In this document: positions 8,059 to 14,094 of the stretch, piece after piece
How positions within the stretch are numbered: position 1 is the stretch's first letter
Layout: each line of letters opens with the position of its first letter
From: CAYGZL01 sp964354345
GTDB taxonomy: Bacteria > Chloroflexota > Anaerolineae > Anaerolineales > UBA4823
Reading direction: 5' to 3'
DNA: 14,094 nucleotides
Assembly (NCBI GenBank): GCA_964354345.1
Contig: CAYGZL010000100.1
Span: 1 to 14,094 of the forward strand
Translations under genes and position numbers: made by a program
Notes under the pieces: generated by a model
Told to the model about the DNA's origin: nothing
The model's input: the letters and a program-made list of their open reading frames with translations, nothing else
Databases searched by the model: none

Positions 8059-8141
8059 GCGCTTTAGTTCAGACAGCCGGGAAATCTCTTTCCGTCTTGA
8101 CGACTGTCCATCCCGAAAAAACGGGCGGCTACTCCCCATCG
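8049..8141 (-). promoter_or_regulatory. yybP-ykoY: yybP-ykoY manganese riboswitch
   Basis: The minus strand carries the conserved blocks of this RNA class in order: GGGGAGUAGCC (8137-8127), a CCCG/CGGG hairpin, a CGUCAA block (8103-8098), CCCGGC, and GCAAGACC close to the 3' end. Helix P1 is a perfect six-pair CGAUGG (8141-8136) with CCAUCG (8054-8049). GACAG/CUGUC and GGAAA/UUUCC form the long arm. The class binds Mn2+ (established). Because P1 takes CCAUCG away from the terminator, Mn2+ binding should allow transcription: an ON switch, as expected for an efflux pump. Upstream, ACUCC near the predicted RNA 5' end can also pair with GGAGU inside the conserved block, giving a competing ligand-free hairpin. 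Pairings read by eye; covariance not tested. Confidence 0.93.
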
Positions 8142-8151
8142 GAGTATGTCG

Positions 8152-8180
8152 ATTATACATGATGTTAGCTTCTGTGTCTA
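8152..8180 (-). promoter_or_regulatory. Sigma70-type promoter of the manganese operon
   Basis: On the minus strand, -35 TAGACA (8180-8175; five of six consensus bases) and -10 TATAAT (8157-8152; perfect) are separated by exactly 17 bases. The predicted +1 is about 8145, only four bases before the aptamer starts, which independently supports both calls. Confidence 0.85.
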
Positions 8181-8319
8181 TATATCGGTGAAACCTTCAT
8201 CCATATCGGGAATAAATGTGCCGGTACAACCCGGACGCAGATGCCGATGGTAAATCTACGTGACAACAGGTATTGCGCTTTGCATGTGTATTTACTTTCT
8301 CAAAATCCTTGTATTTATG
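8181..8319 (-). other. 139-base gap between the pump B operon and the riboswitch promoter
   Basis: No gene is visible. I found no hairpin with a U-run that would end the upstream transcript; the best stem, CCGG-N6-CCGG, is short and lacks the U-tract. The heptamer ATATCGG occurs twice in direct orientation at its left end, next to the -35 box. Confidence 0.5.
8182..8209. repeat. Direct heptamer repeat upstream of the manganese promoter
   Basis: ATATCGG occurs at 8182-8188 and again at 8203-8209, a 21-base period or about two helical turns, directly behind the -35 box at 8175-8180. The placement would suit an activator or a DNA-binding regulator, but two 7-mers can arise by chance. Confidence 0.35.
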
Positions 8320-8928
8320 TTAATCCGAATCCATGACCGCATGACCGGTAAACAGGATGACCAGTAAAACTCCTGAGACAATCAGGCTGGTGTGAAATTG
8401 GTAAAGGGCTTTGAGGAATTTTGTTGGGACTGCTTTCCACTTGAAAAGCAATCCGCTTGCCACCAGAATGCCCGAAAGGATTAAGCCCAAAGTGGGTAAC
8501 GGATTGGCTACACAAGAGGATAAAGTGAGATGCAAAATCCCTAATCCCAACGCCAGGATGCTAATATAGGTATGCAAGGGCATTAAGTATTTTCTCTGGG
8601 CATTATTCATGCGCCGGATGAACATTTTTACTGTTTCTCCAAAGGGCACATAACGGATAACTGTTCTGGATATCAAATCGACGCCAACCGGGACACTGGA
8701 CGCACCGAAAAGCCACGCGGTCGCTTTTCCGGTAAATTCGTTCCCAGTGCTCTCCTGCCAGGCTTCGCGGTAGGAGAAGTAAACCTCCATAAAGAATGGG
8801 ACAGCCTGTCCCCTTTCAGTCAGTTCGTCCACGAGAACAACCAGCAAGACGATACCAGCAAGTGAAATAATCATCAGCCCGATGAACGCCAAACCCAGAA
8901 CAGACCAGGATGTTTTACTGGTGGTCAT
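8320..8928 (-). CDS. Multi-helix membrane protein with ferric-reductase-like histidine pair
   Basis: This 202-residue protein shows about five hydrophobic segments (near 10-33, 70-91, 118-139, 144-163 and 178-199). His119 and His133 lie on one helix with thirteen residues between them, the HX13H spacing that holds stacked b-type hemes in ferric-reductase/NADPH-oxidase membrane domains. A second pair, His179 and His196, sits on the last helix with a less usual spacing of sixteen. No flavin- or NAD-binding domain is present, so it would need a redox partner if it carries heme. Hydrophobicity and the histidine layout are seen; heme binding is inference. ATG 8928 follows AAGGA and lies 14 bases after the pump B stop, so the two are very probably one transcript, suggesting a link between pump B and membrane redox or a metal whose redox state matters. 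A general uncharacterised integral membrane protein is the fallback. Confidence 0.85.
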   Translation of the reverse strand: MTTSKTSWSVLGLAFIGLMIISLAGIVLLVVLVDELTERGQAVPFFMEVYFSYREAWQESTGNEFTGKATAWLFGASSVPVGVDLISRTVIRYVPFGETVKMFIRRMNNAQRKYLMPLHTYISILALGLGILHLTLSSCVANPLPTLGLILSGILVASGLLFKWKAVPTKFLKALYQFHTSLIVSGVLLVILFTGHAVMDSD

Positions 8929-8942
8929 GGAATTTATCCTTC

Positions 8943-11507
8943 CTATTCTCCTTTATCAGAATAGATAAACCGTTTAAGTGGTTTTATCTTGATACTCTCG
9001 GCAAACAAGATACTGACCAATCCGGTCAACGAGAGCAATGCCATCTCCCAACGGTGGAGCGGAGCGAACTGGAACACACCCCGCAAGGCGGGAACGGTGA
9101 GCACCAACGCCAGGAAAAACAGCGCCCCAAGGCTGATCCACCACAGCGCTTTGTTCGGGACGCGCAGGGATTGGAAAATGGAAAGCGTGTGTGAACGGTT
9201 AGCGAAGATCAAGCTGAGATTCCCAATGACCAGCGAGACAAAAGCAAACATGCGCGCCTCGCCTTCGCCAAGATTTTGGCTGAGCGCGAAAGTGTAGACG
9301 CCTGCCACCACCGCCAGGATGCCCAGGCCCTGGATCAGCCCGGAAAGCACCATCACTCGTCCAAAAAGTGGCGCATCCAGTTTACGCGGTGGACGCTGCA
9401 TGATGTCAGGTTCATCGTTTTCCATTTCAAAGACAATCGTGCAAGCCGGGTCGATGATGAGTTCCAGGAAAAGCACATGCACCGGTAGTAACGCCAGCGG
9501 CCATTTGAGCAAGACCGGGATGAGCGACATGCCTGCAATCGGGATATGTACGGAGAAGATGAACGCCATCGCTTTCTTGAGATTGTCGAAGATGCGGCGA
9601 CCCATGCGCACCGCGGCGACAATGGAAGCAAAGTTGTCATCCACCAGCACCAGCGCCGCGGATTCGCGTGCCACATCGGTGCCGCGCCCGCCCATTGCAA
9701 TGCCGATGTGCGCTGCTTTGAGTGCTGGGGCATCGTTCACACCATCGCCGGTCATCGCCACCACTTCACCATTGGCTTTCAATGCGCCGACGATGCGCAG
9801 TTTCTGCTCTGGCACGGCGCGTGCAAATATACAGGTAGTCTTGATGCGCGTGCGCAATTCATCATCACTCATTGCATCCAGTTCCACGCCGGTAATGATG
9901 TCATCCAGTGGTTTCAACCCGATCTGCCGGGCGATGTTGCGCGCCGTGCCGGGATAATCACCAGTGATCATGATCACGCGGATACCGGCTGCATAACATT
10001 CCTTGACAGCGCCTGGTACTTCGGCGCGGATGGGATCTGCCAGCCCCAACAGGCCAATAAACTTAAACTCGAAATCGTGCTGTTCAGCCGGTAAATCTAC
10101 TGGGGTGAAATCTGCTCTAGCGACGCCAAGCACACGCAATCCCTGATCGGCCATGCGGTTGATTTGTTCACGTAGAGTGTCCATCTGTGCCGCGTCGAAG
10201 TGGCACAATTCTGCAATCGCTTCAGGCGCACCCTTAGCGGCAATCACAAAGGAGTTACGACTGGTCGAGCGCCAGACGTGCGACATAGCCAGCAGGTTTT
10301 CTGAAAGCGGATATTCCCGTATTAGCGTCCAATCGTTATGCAGGTGTTCCGTATTAACCAATGTGCGTCCGCCCAATTCCTTGAGCGCCTTCTCCATCGG
10401 ATCAAACGGATCAACCGGCGTAGCTAAAATGCCGAACTCCACCAGTTCGTGGAAAGCGTCAGGCATGGATCGTTGCTGCAATTCTATTTTCAGCAGTTCA
10501 CTGCCTGCCATCAGGTGGGTGACTGTCATGCGGTTCTGGGTCAGTGTACCAGTCTTGTCGGTGCATAGCACGGTCGCTGCGCCGAGCATCTCCACTGCCG
10601 GGACGCGCCGGGTGAGTACATGGTGTTGCGATATCCGCCATGCGCCGAGTGCAAGGAAAATCGTCAGCACAACCGGGAATTCTTCGGGTAGGGTCGCCAT
10701 TGCCAGCGTAATGCCTGCCAGGAAACCATGCAGCCAGTCGGCGCGCGTCAGGCCGAAGACAATTACCACGATGGTACACATCGCCAGCCCAATCATGGCG
10801 AAGTTGCGAACGATTTTTCCGGTTTGCTGCTGGAGGTTCGTATCTTCCGGTTGCAAAATTTGGAGTGCCTTGCCGATTTTTCCAATCTCAGTGCGCATAC
10901 CTGTCGTACGCACCTGTGTTACACCCTGTCCTTTTACGATGAGTGTGCCAGAATAAACGAAGGGCTGATCATCGCCGCCAGGCCGTCCCATCTCCAGTCG
11001 TCCATCCCAGATTTTTTTTCTTACAGGCACCGATTCACCAGTTAACAAAGATTCATCCACGCTGATATTTGAGCCCATCAACAAGACCGCATCCGCGGGA
11101 ACTCGGTCGCCCTCAGCCACCAGCACGATGTCGTCACGCACTACTTCACGCCCAGCAATGCGTTGCTGTATGCCATCCCGTATGACCAGCGCCCGTGGGC
11201 TGGACAGGTCGCGCAGAGCATCCAACGCCCGTTCGGTTTTCTGCTCCTGGTAAAAGGTGATGCCGATGATAACCACCACGAATCCCATCAACATTAGTGC
11301 TTCTTCTTGATCGCCCAGGAATAGATAAAGCATTCCACAAGCAATCAGCATCAGGAACATCGGTTCACGGACTACTTCGAGCATGATATGGAAGAAGGTG
11401 CGTTTTTTGGCGGCTGGCAATTCATTATATCCATCGGTTGCAAGCCGCTCGCGGGCTTCCTGTTCGGTGAGACCCTGGAGCATGATTTGGTCGAGCTGTT
11501 TATTCAT
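8943..11507 (-). CDS. P-type cation ATPase with non-SERCA ion site (pump B)
   Basis: This 854-residue inner-membrane pump is complete: TGES at 156-159, DKTGT with phosphorylated Asp317, KGAPE, TGDGVNDAP and a C-terminal helical bundle. It belongs to the broad P2 (cation-transporting, E1-E2) group and is paralogous in its soluble domains to pump A. Its membrane motifs differ: LPEEFPVVLT in M4 (274-278 PEEFP), HIPIAG in M5 (His654) and ELIIDP in M6 (Glu682, Asp686) replace SERCA's PEGLP, NxxE and NLVTDG. The usual Ca2+ ligands are therefore only partly kept, and I cannot assign the ion. No N-terminal heavy-metal-binding domain or CPC motif is present, so it is not a P1B copper/zinc pump. ATG 11507 comes 3 bases after the stop of GNAT copy 2, with no strong ribosome site of its own, which suggests coupling. 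The ferric-reductase-like gene follows. Confidence 0.93.
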   Translation of the reverse strand: MNKQLDQIMLQGLTEQEARERLATDGYNELPAAKKRTFFHIMLEVVREPMFLMLIACGMLYLFLGDQEEALMLMGFVVVIIGITFYQEQKTERALDALRDLSSPRALVIRDGIQQRIAGREVVRDDIVLVAEGDRVPADAVLLMGSNISVDESLLTGESVPVRKKIWDGRLEMGRPGGDDQPFVYSGTLIVKGQGVTQVRTTGMRTEIGKIGKALQILQPEDTNLQQQTGKIVRNFAMIGLAMCTIVVIVFGLTRADWLHGFLAGITLAMATLPEEFPVVLTIFLALGAWRISQHHVLTRRVPAVEMLGAATVLCTDKTGTLTQNRMTVTHLMAGSELLKIELQQRSMPDAFHELVEFGILATPVDPFDPMEKALKELGGRTLVNTEHLHNDWTLIREYPLSENLLAMSHVWRSTSRNSFVIAAKGAPEAIAELCHFDAAQMDTLREQINRMADQGLRVLGVARADFTPVDLPAEQHDFEFKFIGLLGLADPIRAEVPGAVKECYAAGIRVIMITGDYPGTARNIARQIGLKPLDDIITGVELDAMSDDELRTRIKTTCIFARAVPEQKLRIVGALKANGEVVAMTGDGVNDAPALKAAHIGIAMGGRGTDVARESAALVLVDDNFASIVAAVRMGRRIFDNLKKAMAFIFSVHIPIAGMSLIPVLLKWPLALLPVHVLFLELIIDPACTIVFEMENDEPDIMQRPPRKLDAPLFGRVMVLSGLIQGLGILAVVAGVYTFALSQNLGEGEARMFAFVSLVIGNLSLIFANRSHTLSIFQSLRVPNKALWWISLGALFFLALVLTVPALRGVFQFAPLHRWEMALLSLTGLVSILFAESIKIKPLKRFIYSDKGE

Positions 11508-11510
11508 CGG

Positions 11511-12137
11511 TTATTTTCTTTCGCGACGCATTGCCCAGAGGCAAGGATCGGAGGGGTTGCGTTGGTGTTCTAAAACAACGTTGAAATCGTGTTTTTGGTA
11601 AAATCGCACTGCATCAGGATTGTTTGTCTCCAGATAACATGGGATGTGTTCCATATCGGCTCTGGCAAGTATGGGCTGGAGTAGTAGGCTGCCCAAACCA
11701 CATCCTTGACTTGCTGGGTCAACCCCCAAAAGAAATAGATACCAGTGTGGGTCAGGAGCAAAACGTTTGTGGATACCTTCAGCAAAGGTGTTCTCACTCC
11801 AGAGACGTAACACGGCGCGTACTCCCATTTTGTGCAGAATGAGCCACATACCAGCTTTCAATTCCTGCCAGGTAGAAACCATGCAATTGCCTGGAGGTAA
11901 CCAAATAGCTAATCCATTTTGGGAAATATCAGAATAGGATTCTCCAAACAATTCCCCATAATGAATACAATGGGTAAAAAATGAAGGCAGACACCGCCCG
12001 CGTTGCTGTTCATTTGGGAGAGCATGGATAAACAATGGATCGTGAAGAAATGCACTCGTCAGCAGGTTAGCTGATTTATTGATAAATTGGTGGGAAAAAG
12101 GCTTTACTTGCTGGATCACTTCTCTCTCGATAGGCAT
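11511..12137 (-). CDS. GNAT-family N-acetyltransferase, copy 2
   Basis: This 208-residue protein is paralogous over nearly its whole length to the acetyltransferase at 4169-4774. Shared blocks include DPLFxHALPxEQ, GLAIWLPPGN, the block from RFAP to PASQG, and LWAMRRE at the C-terminus. The acetyl-CoA loop is QGCGLG at 144-149, still fitting Q-x-x-G-x-G although the middle arginine of copy 1 is cysteine here. The LETNN...VRFYQKHDF segment lies at 169-185. ATG 12137 has GGAG about nine bases upstream. The gene ends 3 bases before pump B, and the junction TAACCGATG differs by one base from TAACTGATG at the other copy. The acceptor is unknown; the paralogue sits before an Rph-type enzyme while this one sits before a pump, so the neighbours do not point to a common substrate. 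Confidence 0.9.
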   Translation of the reverse strand: MPIEREVIQQVKPFSHQFINKSANLLTSAFLHDPLFIHALPNEQQRGRCLPSFFTHCIHYGELFGESYSDISQNGLAIWLPPGNCMVSTWQELKAGMWLILHKMGVRAVLRLWSENTFAEGIHKRFAPDPHWYLFLLGVDPASQGCGLGSLLLQPILARADMEHIPCYLETNNPDAVRFYQKHDFNVVLEHQRNPSDPCLWAMRRERK

Positions 12138-12218
12138 TGGCTATGACTCCAGTTGGTAGTGAAGGATGTGTTTTGCATTTGCCAGTGGTGGTATGTGCCG
12201 GATACGGAGGCAAACAGG
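12138..12218 (-). other. 81-base gap between the membrane methyltransferase pair and GNAT copy 2
   Basis: I see neither a hairpin with U-run nor a recognisable -35/-10 pair here. The spacing is large compared with the rest of the cluster, so an operon boundary is possible but unsupported by a visible signal. A long frame running across it (12076-12402) overlaps two better genes and is not believed. Confidence 0.4.
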
Positions 12219-12833
12219 TCATGTTCGCAGTCGTGGAAAGAATCTGGCAGTGCGCTGCATGTATGCTATGTATTCTTCCCCGAAGGCTTCGACCATCATC
12301 TGCTCCTCTTTGGGGACGCGCCACACAAGCCCGGCGATAGATAACACGCACACGGCAATAAAAATCCAGTTGGCGGTTAACAGGGAAAGCGCGACGCACC
12401 AACCAAACATTGCCGTGTAGAGCGGATGGCGAATGTAAGCATATGGTCCGGTCGTGACCAGATGATGGTTTTTAGTCAGTTGCAATTGGGCAGACCATTG
12501 TGTATCCAGGGTGACCTGAGTCCATGTCCAGAAAATCACGCTGACAACACCCAGGGCGAACCCCGTCCAGCGTGACCAGCCTGGCAGGGGGAATGAAAAC
12601 GTATTAATCCACGCCATTCCGATCAAATACATGACCAGGAAGGTCATCAGCGCGAAGAATCCCACCATGCGAATAATAAGAACGCCTCGCCCGCCTTCAC
12701 GCGCAACCGCCTGCTTGTCAGGCATCAGCCGACCGTCTGAGCGACGCACTCTGATCATAAAATAAATCCGCATGGCGATCAATTCCGTCAGCAGGATTAA
12801 GAATGCCATCCGGAAAATGGATTCGGTTGTCAT
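12219..12833 (-). CDS. ICMT/PEMT-family membrane methyltransferase, second of a tandem pair
   Basis: This 204-residue integral membrane protein has the signature of the isoprenylcysteine carboxyl methyltransferase / phospholipid methyltransferase superfamily: LVTTGPYAYIRHPLY at 125-139, a paired glutamate in PKEEQMM near 176, and the C-terminal FGEEYIAYMQRTARFFPRL (184-202). In characterised relatives the RHP and EE elements line the SAM site. Several hydrophobic helices precede the motif. I chose ATG 12833 because it overlaps the previous stop as ATGA, a standard coupling arrangement; a longer frame to 12917 would run 88 bases into the upstream gene. Bacteria lack CaaX prenylation of the eukaryotic kind, so the substrate could be a lipid, quinone or small thiol and is not predictable here. 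Confidence 0.88.
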   Translation of the reverse strand: MTTESIFRMAFLILLTELIAMRIYFMIRVRRSDGRLMPDKQAVAREGGRGVLIIRMVGFFALMTFLVMYLIGMAWINTFSFPLPGWSRWTGFALGVVSVIFWTWTQVTLDTQWSAQLQLTKNHHLVTTGPYAYIRHPLYTAMFGWCVALSLLTANWIFIAVCVLSIAGLVWRVPKEEQMMVEAFGEEYIAYMQRTARFFPRLRT

Positions 12834-13477
12834 AGCCTTGTTCTCTTTAACCTCTTGCCTCTTATAGTCAACAATCTGGGGATCCACATGGGTACGGATT
12901 GGCAATACTCCTGCCACTGCTCACCGAACGCCACCGCTAACGTAGTTTCCTCGCGCCGGGCACGGATGGTTGTCAGAGCAGCGAAACAAACAAAGAGCAG
13001 GGTCGTCCAGGTGGCGTAAATTAGCAGGCTGCCCAGAGCAGCCAGGATGAGTCCGGCATACATGGGATGGCGCACGATGGCAAACGGACCATTCGTGACC
13101 AATAGATGATCGGTAAACAACTGCGCGCCAAATCCGGTGGAGACAAAGTAGTTTTTACCCAAAACCAGTCGACCCCACAAAACAAACGACATGCCAGGAA
13201 AGTACAGCAGTGCGCCCAACACCAGCATCAGATCGCGGGCTTGTGGTGAAACCGTAAATGGCAGGGGAATCCAACCCAAGTAGCTGACACCAAAAAACAG
13301 CACTGACGAAACGAGGTAAAACCATGGAGAGCGCAGCCAGGCGGCAGTTCGTCCGGTCGAAAGCCCCGCCTGGCGCAGGGTGCCGCGCCAGATGCCGTAG
13401 AGAACGATCCCCAGCGTGGTAAATGCCAGCAGTGCACCTATCCAGCGAACAATAGAGTCAACCAATGTGAAGCCCAA
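12830..13477 (-). CDS. ICMT/PEMT-family membrane methyltransferase, first of a tandem pair
   Basis: This 215-residue membrane protein is the same family as the next gene, with LVTNGPFAIVRHPMY at 126-140, the glutamate pair REE at 175-177, and FGEQWQEYCQSVPMWIPRL at 184-202. Four or five hydrophobic helices are visible (about 10-29, 50-68, 83-102, 140-170). The two proteins are clearly homologous at the C-terminal half but differ at the N-terminus, so this is an old duplication or a functional pair rather than a recent copy. The start is TTG 13477 with AGGTG five bases upstream; there is no ATG nearby in frame. It begins 13 bases after the class I methyltransferase stop, and all three genes are likely cotranscribed. 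Substrate unknown. Confidence 0.87.
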   Translation of the reverse strand: MGFTLVDSIVRWIGALLAFTTLGIVLYGIWRGTLRQAGLSTGRTAAWLRSPWFYLVSSVLFFGVSYLGWIPLPFTVSPQARDLMLVLGALLYFPGMSFVLWGRLVLGKNYFVSTGFGAQLFTDHLLVTNGPFAIVRHPMYAGLILAALGSLLIYATWTTLLFVCFAALTTIRARREETTLAVAFGEQWQEYCQSVPMWIPRLLTIRGKRLKRTRL

Positions 13478-13490
13478 GATTTCACCTATA

Positions 13491-14094
13491 TCATCTGGCC
13501 AATTTATCTTCCGGCTTGCGAAACTCGAGGCAATACAGCCAGCCTTTCCAAATGTCGAAAATGCGCGTTTCCAACATGGTAGCTGGTATCAAGTCGACCG
13601 GGGGCTGGATGATATTCCGCTTACCGCCGAATGACTCCTTGAAGCCGGGGATGAACTTCTCGTACCCCTGTGCGCCTTTCTCGGTCTCATCAGCAATGAG
13701 AATGCGTGATCCGGGTTTAGCGACACGGATCATCTCCTCGATGGCCTTTTTCTTATCGTTGAAGAAATTGATCCCCCCAATGTGAAAAACTCCATTAAAG
13801 GTGTTGTCCTGGTAAGGGAGTTGTTCAGCGTTGCCCAGGTCGAGTTGGATATTCCACCTTTGATGGGCAACATAGTTCCTGCAGCGGCTCAACTGCCCCA
13901 GAGAGATGTCTACTCCGTAAATCTCACCCACATCACTGCGGTCGACCAGGTACGGCAGGTTCACCCCAGGGCCGATGGAGACTTCCAGTATGCGACCGCC
14001 CTGCGGATCCAACCGGTCGGTGACCTCCCGCCGCGCTTGTTCTTCACTCATCCCGATATAGGCAAAGGCGATTTTTGAGAAAGCCCGGTATCCC
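13491..14094 (-). CDS. Class I SAM-dependent methyltransferase (5' end outside window)
   Basis: The frame is open from the TGA at 13491 to the right edge: 200 codons are visible. A methionine at 14051 could be a start, but the fourteen codons before it are open and protein-like (RAFSKIAFAYIG), and relatives usually have an N-terminal segment there, so I treat the gene as cut by the edge. Seen from 14051, motif I is RILEVSIGPGVNLPYL (serine in place of the first glycine of the usual ExGxG), the acidic strand end is YGVDIS, motif II is NAEQLPYQDNTFNGVFHIGG, and motif III is RVAKPGSRILIADE. This is the methyltransferase-11/UbiE-like fold, cytoplasmic. The substrate is unknown; two membrane methyltransferase-family genes follow 13 bases downstream. 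Confidence 0.9.
   Translation of the reverse strand, partial: GYRAFSKIAFAYIGMSEEQARREVTDRLDPQGGRILEVSIGPGVNLPYLVDRSDVGEIYGVDISLGQLSRCRNYVAHQRWNIQLDLGNAEQLPYQDNTFNGVFHIGGINFFNDKKKAIEEMIRVAKPGSRILIADETEKGAQGYEKFIPGFKESFGGKRNIIQPPVDLIPATMLETRIFDIWKGWLYCLEFRKPEDKLAR

Noticed and set aside
8225..8245. CCGG-N6-CCGG hairpin as terminator of the pump B operon
   Set aside because: Short stem, and the following bases are not a U-tract.
9319..10956. Long plus-strand open frames of 212 and 267 codons opposite pump B, and a similar 178-codon frame at 5346-5882 opposite pump A
   Set aside because: They lie antisense to well-supported ATPases. The similarity between the two sets follows from the homology of the pumps on the other strand, and no ribosome site or domain is visible.
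12076..12402. 108-codon minus-strand frame across the gap before GNAT copy 2
   Set aside because: It overlaps the 3' end of the ICMT-family gene and the start of the acetyltransferase in another frame and shows no recognisable motif.
12834..12917. 28-residue extension of the second ICMT-family protein
   Set aside because: It would lie inside the preceding gene; ATG 12833 overlaps that gene's stop as ATGA and places the first helix near the N-terminus, as usual for the family.
1..14094. Mobile element, phage island or CRISPR explanation for the paralogous genes
   Set aside because: I found no transposase, integrase, terminal inverted repeats, target duplications or spaced repeats; gene order is compact and all on one strand.

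Overview
All convincing genes in this 14.1 kb window lie on the minus strand, so transcription runs from right to left. There are ten protein genes cut into tightly packed runs with gaps of 3-50 bases, one short membrane-protein gene, and one complete cis-regulatory RNA with its promoter and terminator. I see no rRNA, tRNA, CRISPR array, transposase, phage gene or attachment site. The organism is a bacterium of intermediate G+C content. The mix of a rifampicin-phosphotransferase-type enzyme, isoprenylcysteine-methyltransferase-family membrane proteins and several P-type ATPases would suit a Chloroflexota (Anaerolineae-like) genome, but that is a guess from gene content; the window holds no phylogenetic marker.

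Right block (14094 to 12219): a SAM-dependent class I methyltransferase whose start lies beyond the window edge, followed 13 bases later by two tandem ICMT/PEMT-type membrane methyltransferase-family genes that overlap by 4 bases (ATGA). Middle block (12137 to 8320): a GNAT acetyltransferase, a P-type ATPase with an unusual ion site (pump B), and a small multi-helix membrane protein with a ferric-reductase-like HX13H pair, separated by 3 and 14 bases.

Central control region (8180 to 7950): a near-consensus sigma70-type promoter, a yybP-ykoY (manganese) riboswitch starting almost at the predicted +1, and an intrinsic terminator whose 5' arm contains the 3' strand of riboswitch helix P1. That geometry predicts an ON switch. 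It controls a 78-residue double-helix membrane protein and a SERCA-like P2A ATPase (pump A, 7949 to 5006), so this operon is probably a manganese (or Mn/Ca) efflux unit.

Left block (4774 to 1): a second GNAT acetyltransferase paralogous to the first, an 849-residue enzyme with the domain order of rifampicin phosphotransferase (ATP-grasp, central domain, swivelling phosphohistidine domain, no PEP-binding barrel), and the first 521 residues of a related protein that has the central and phosphohistidine domains but no ATP-grasp domain. That last gene runs off the left edge.

The most unusual points are: a Mn riboswitch operon with an uncharacterised small membrane protein ahead of the pump; a full-length phosphotransferase next to a kin protein lacking the ATP-binding half; and two GNAT paralogues that each end three bases before an unrelated gene with nearly the same junction sequence (TAACYGATG).
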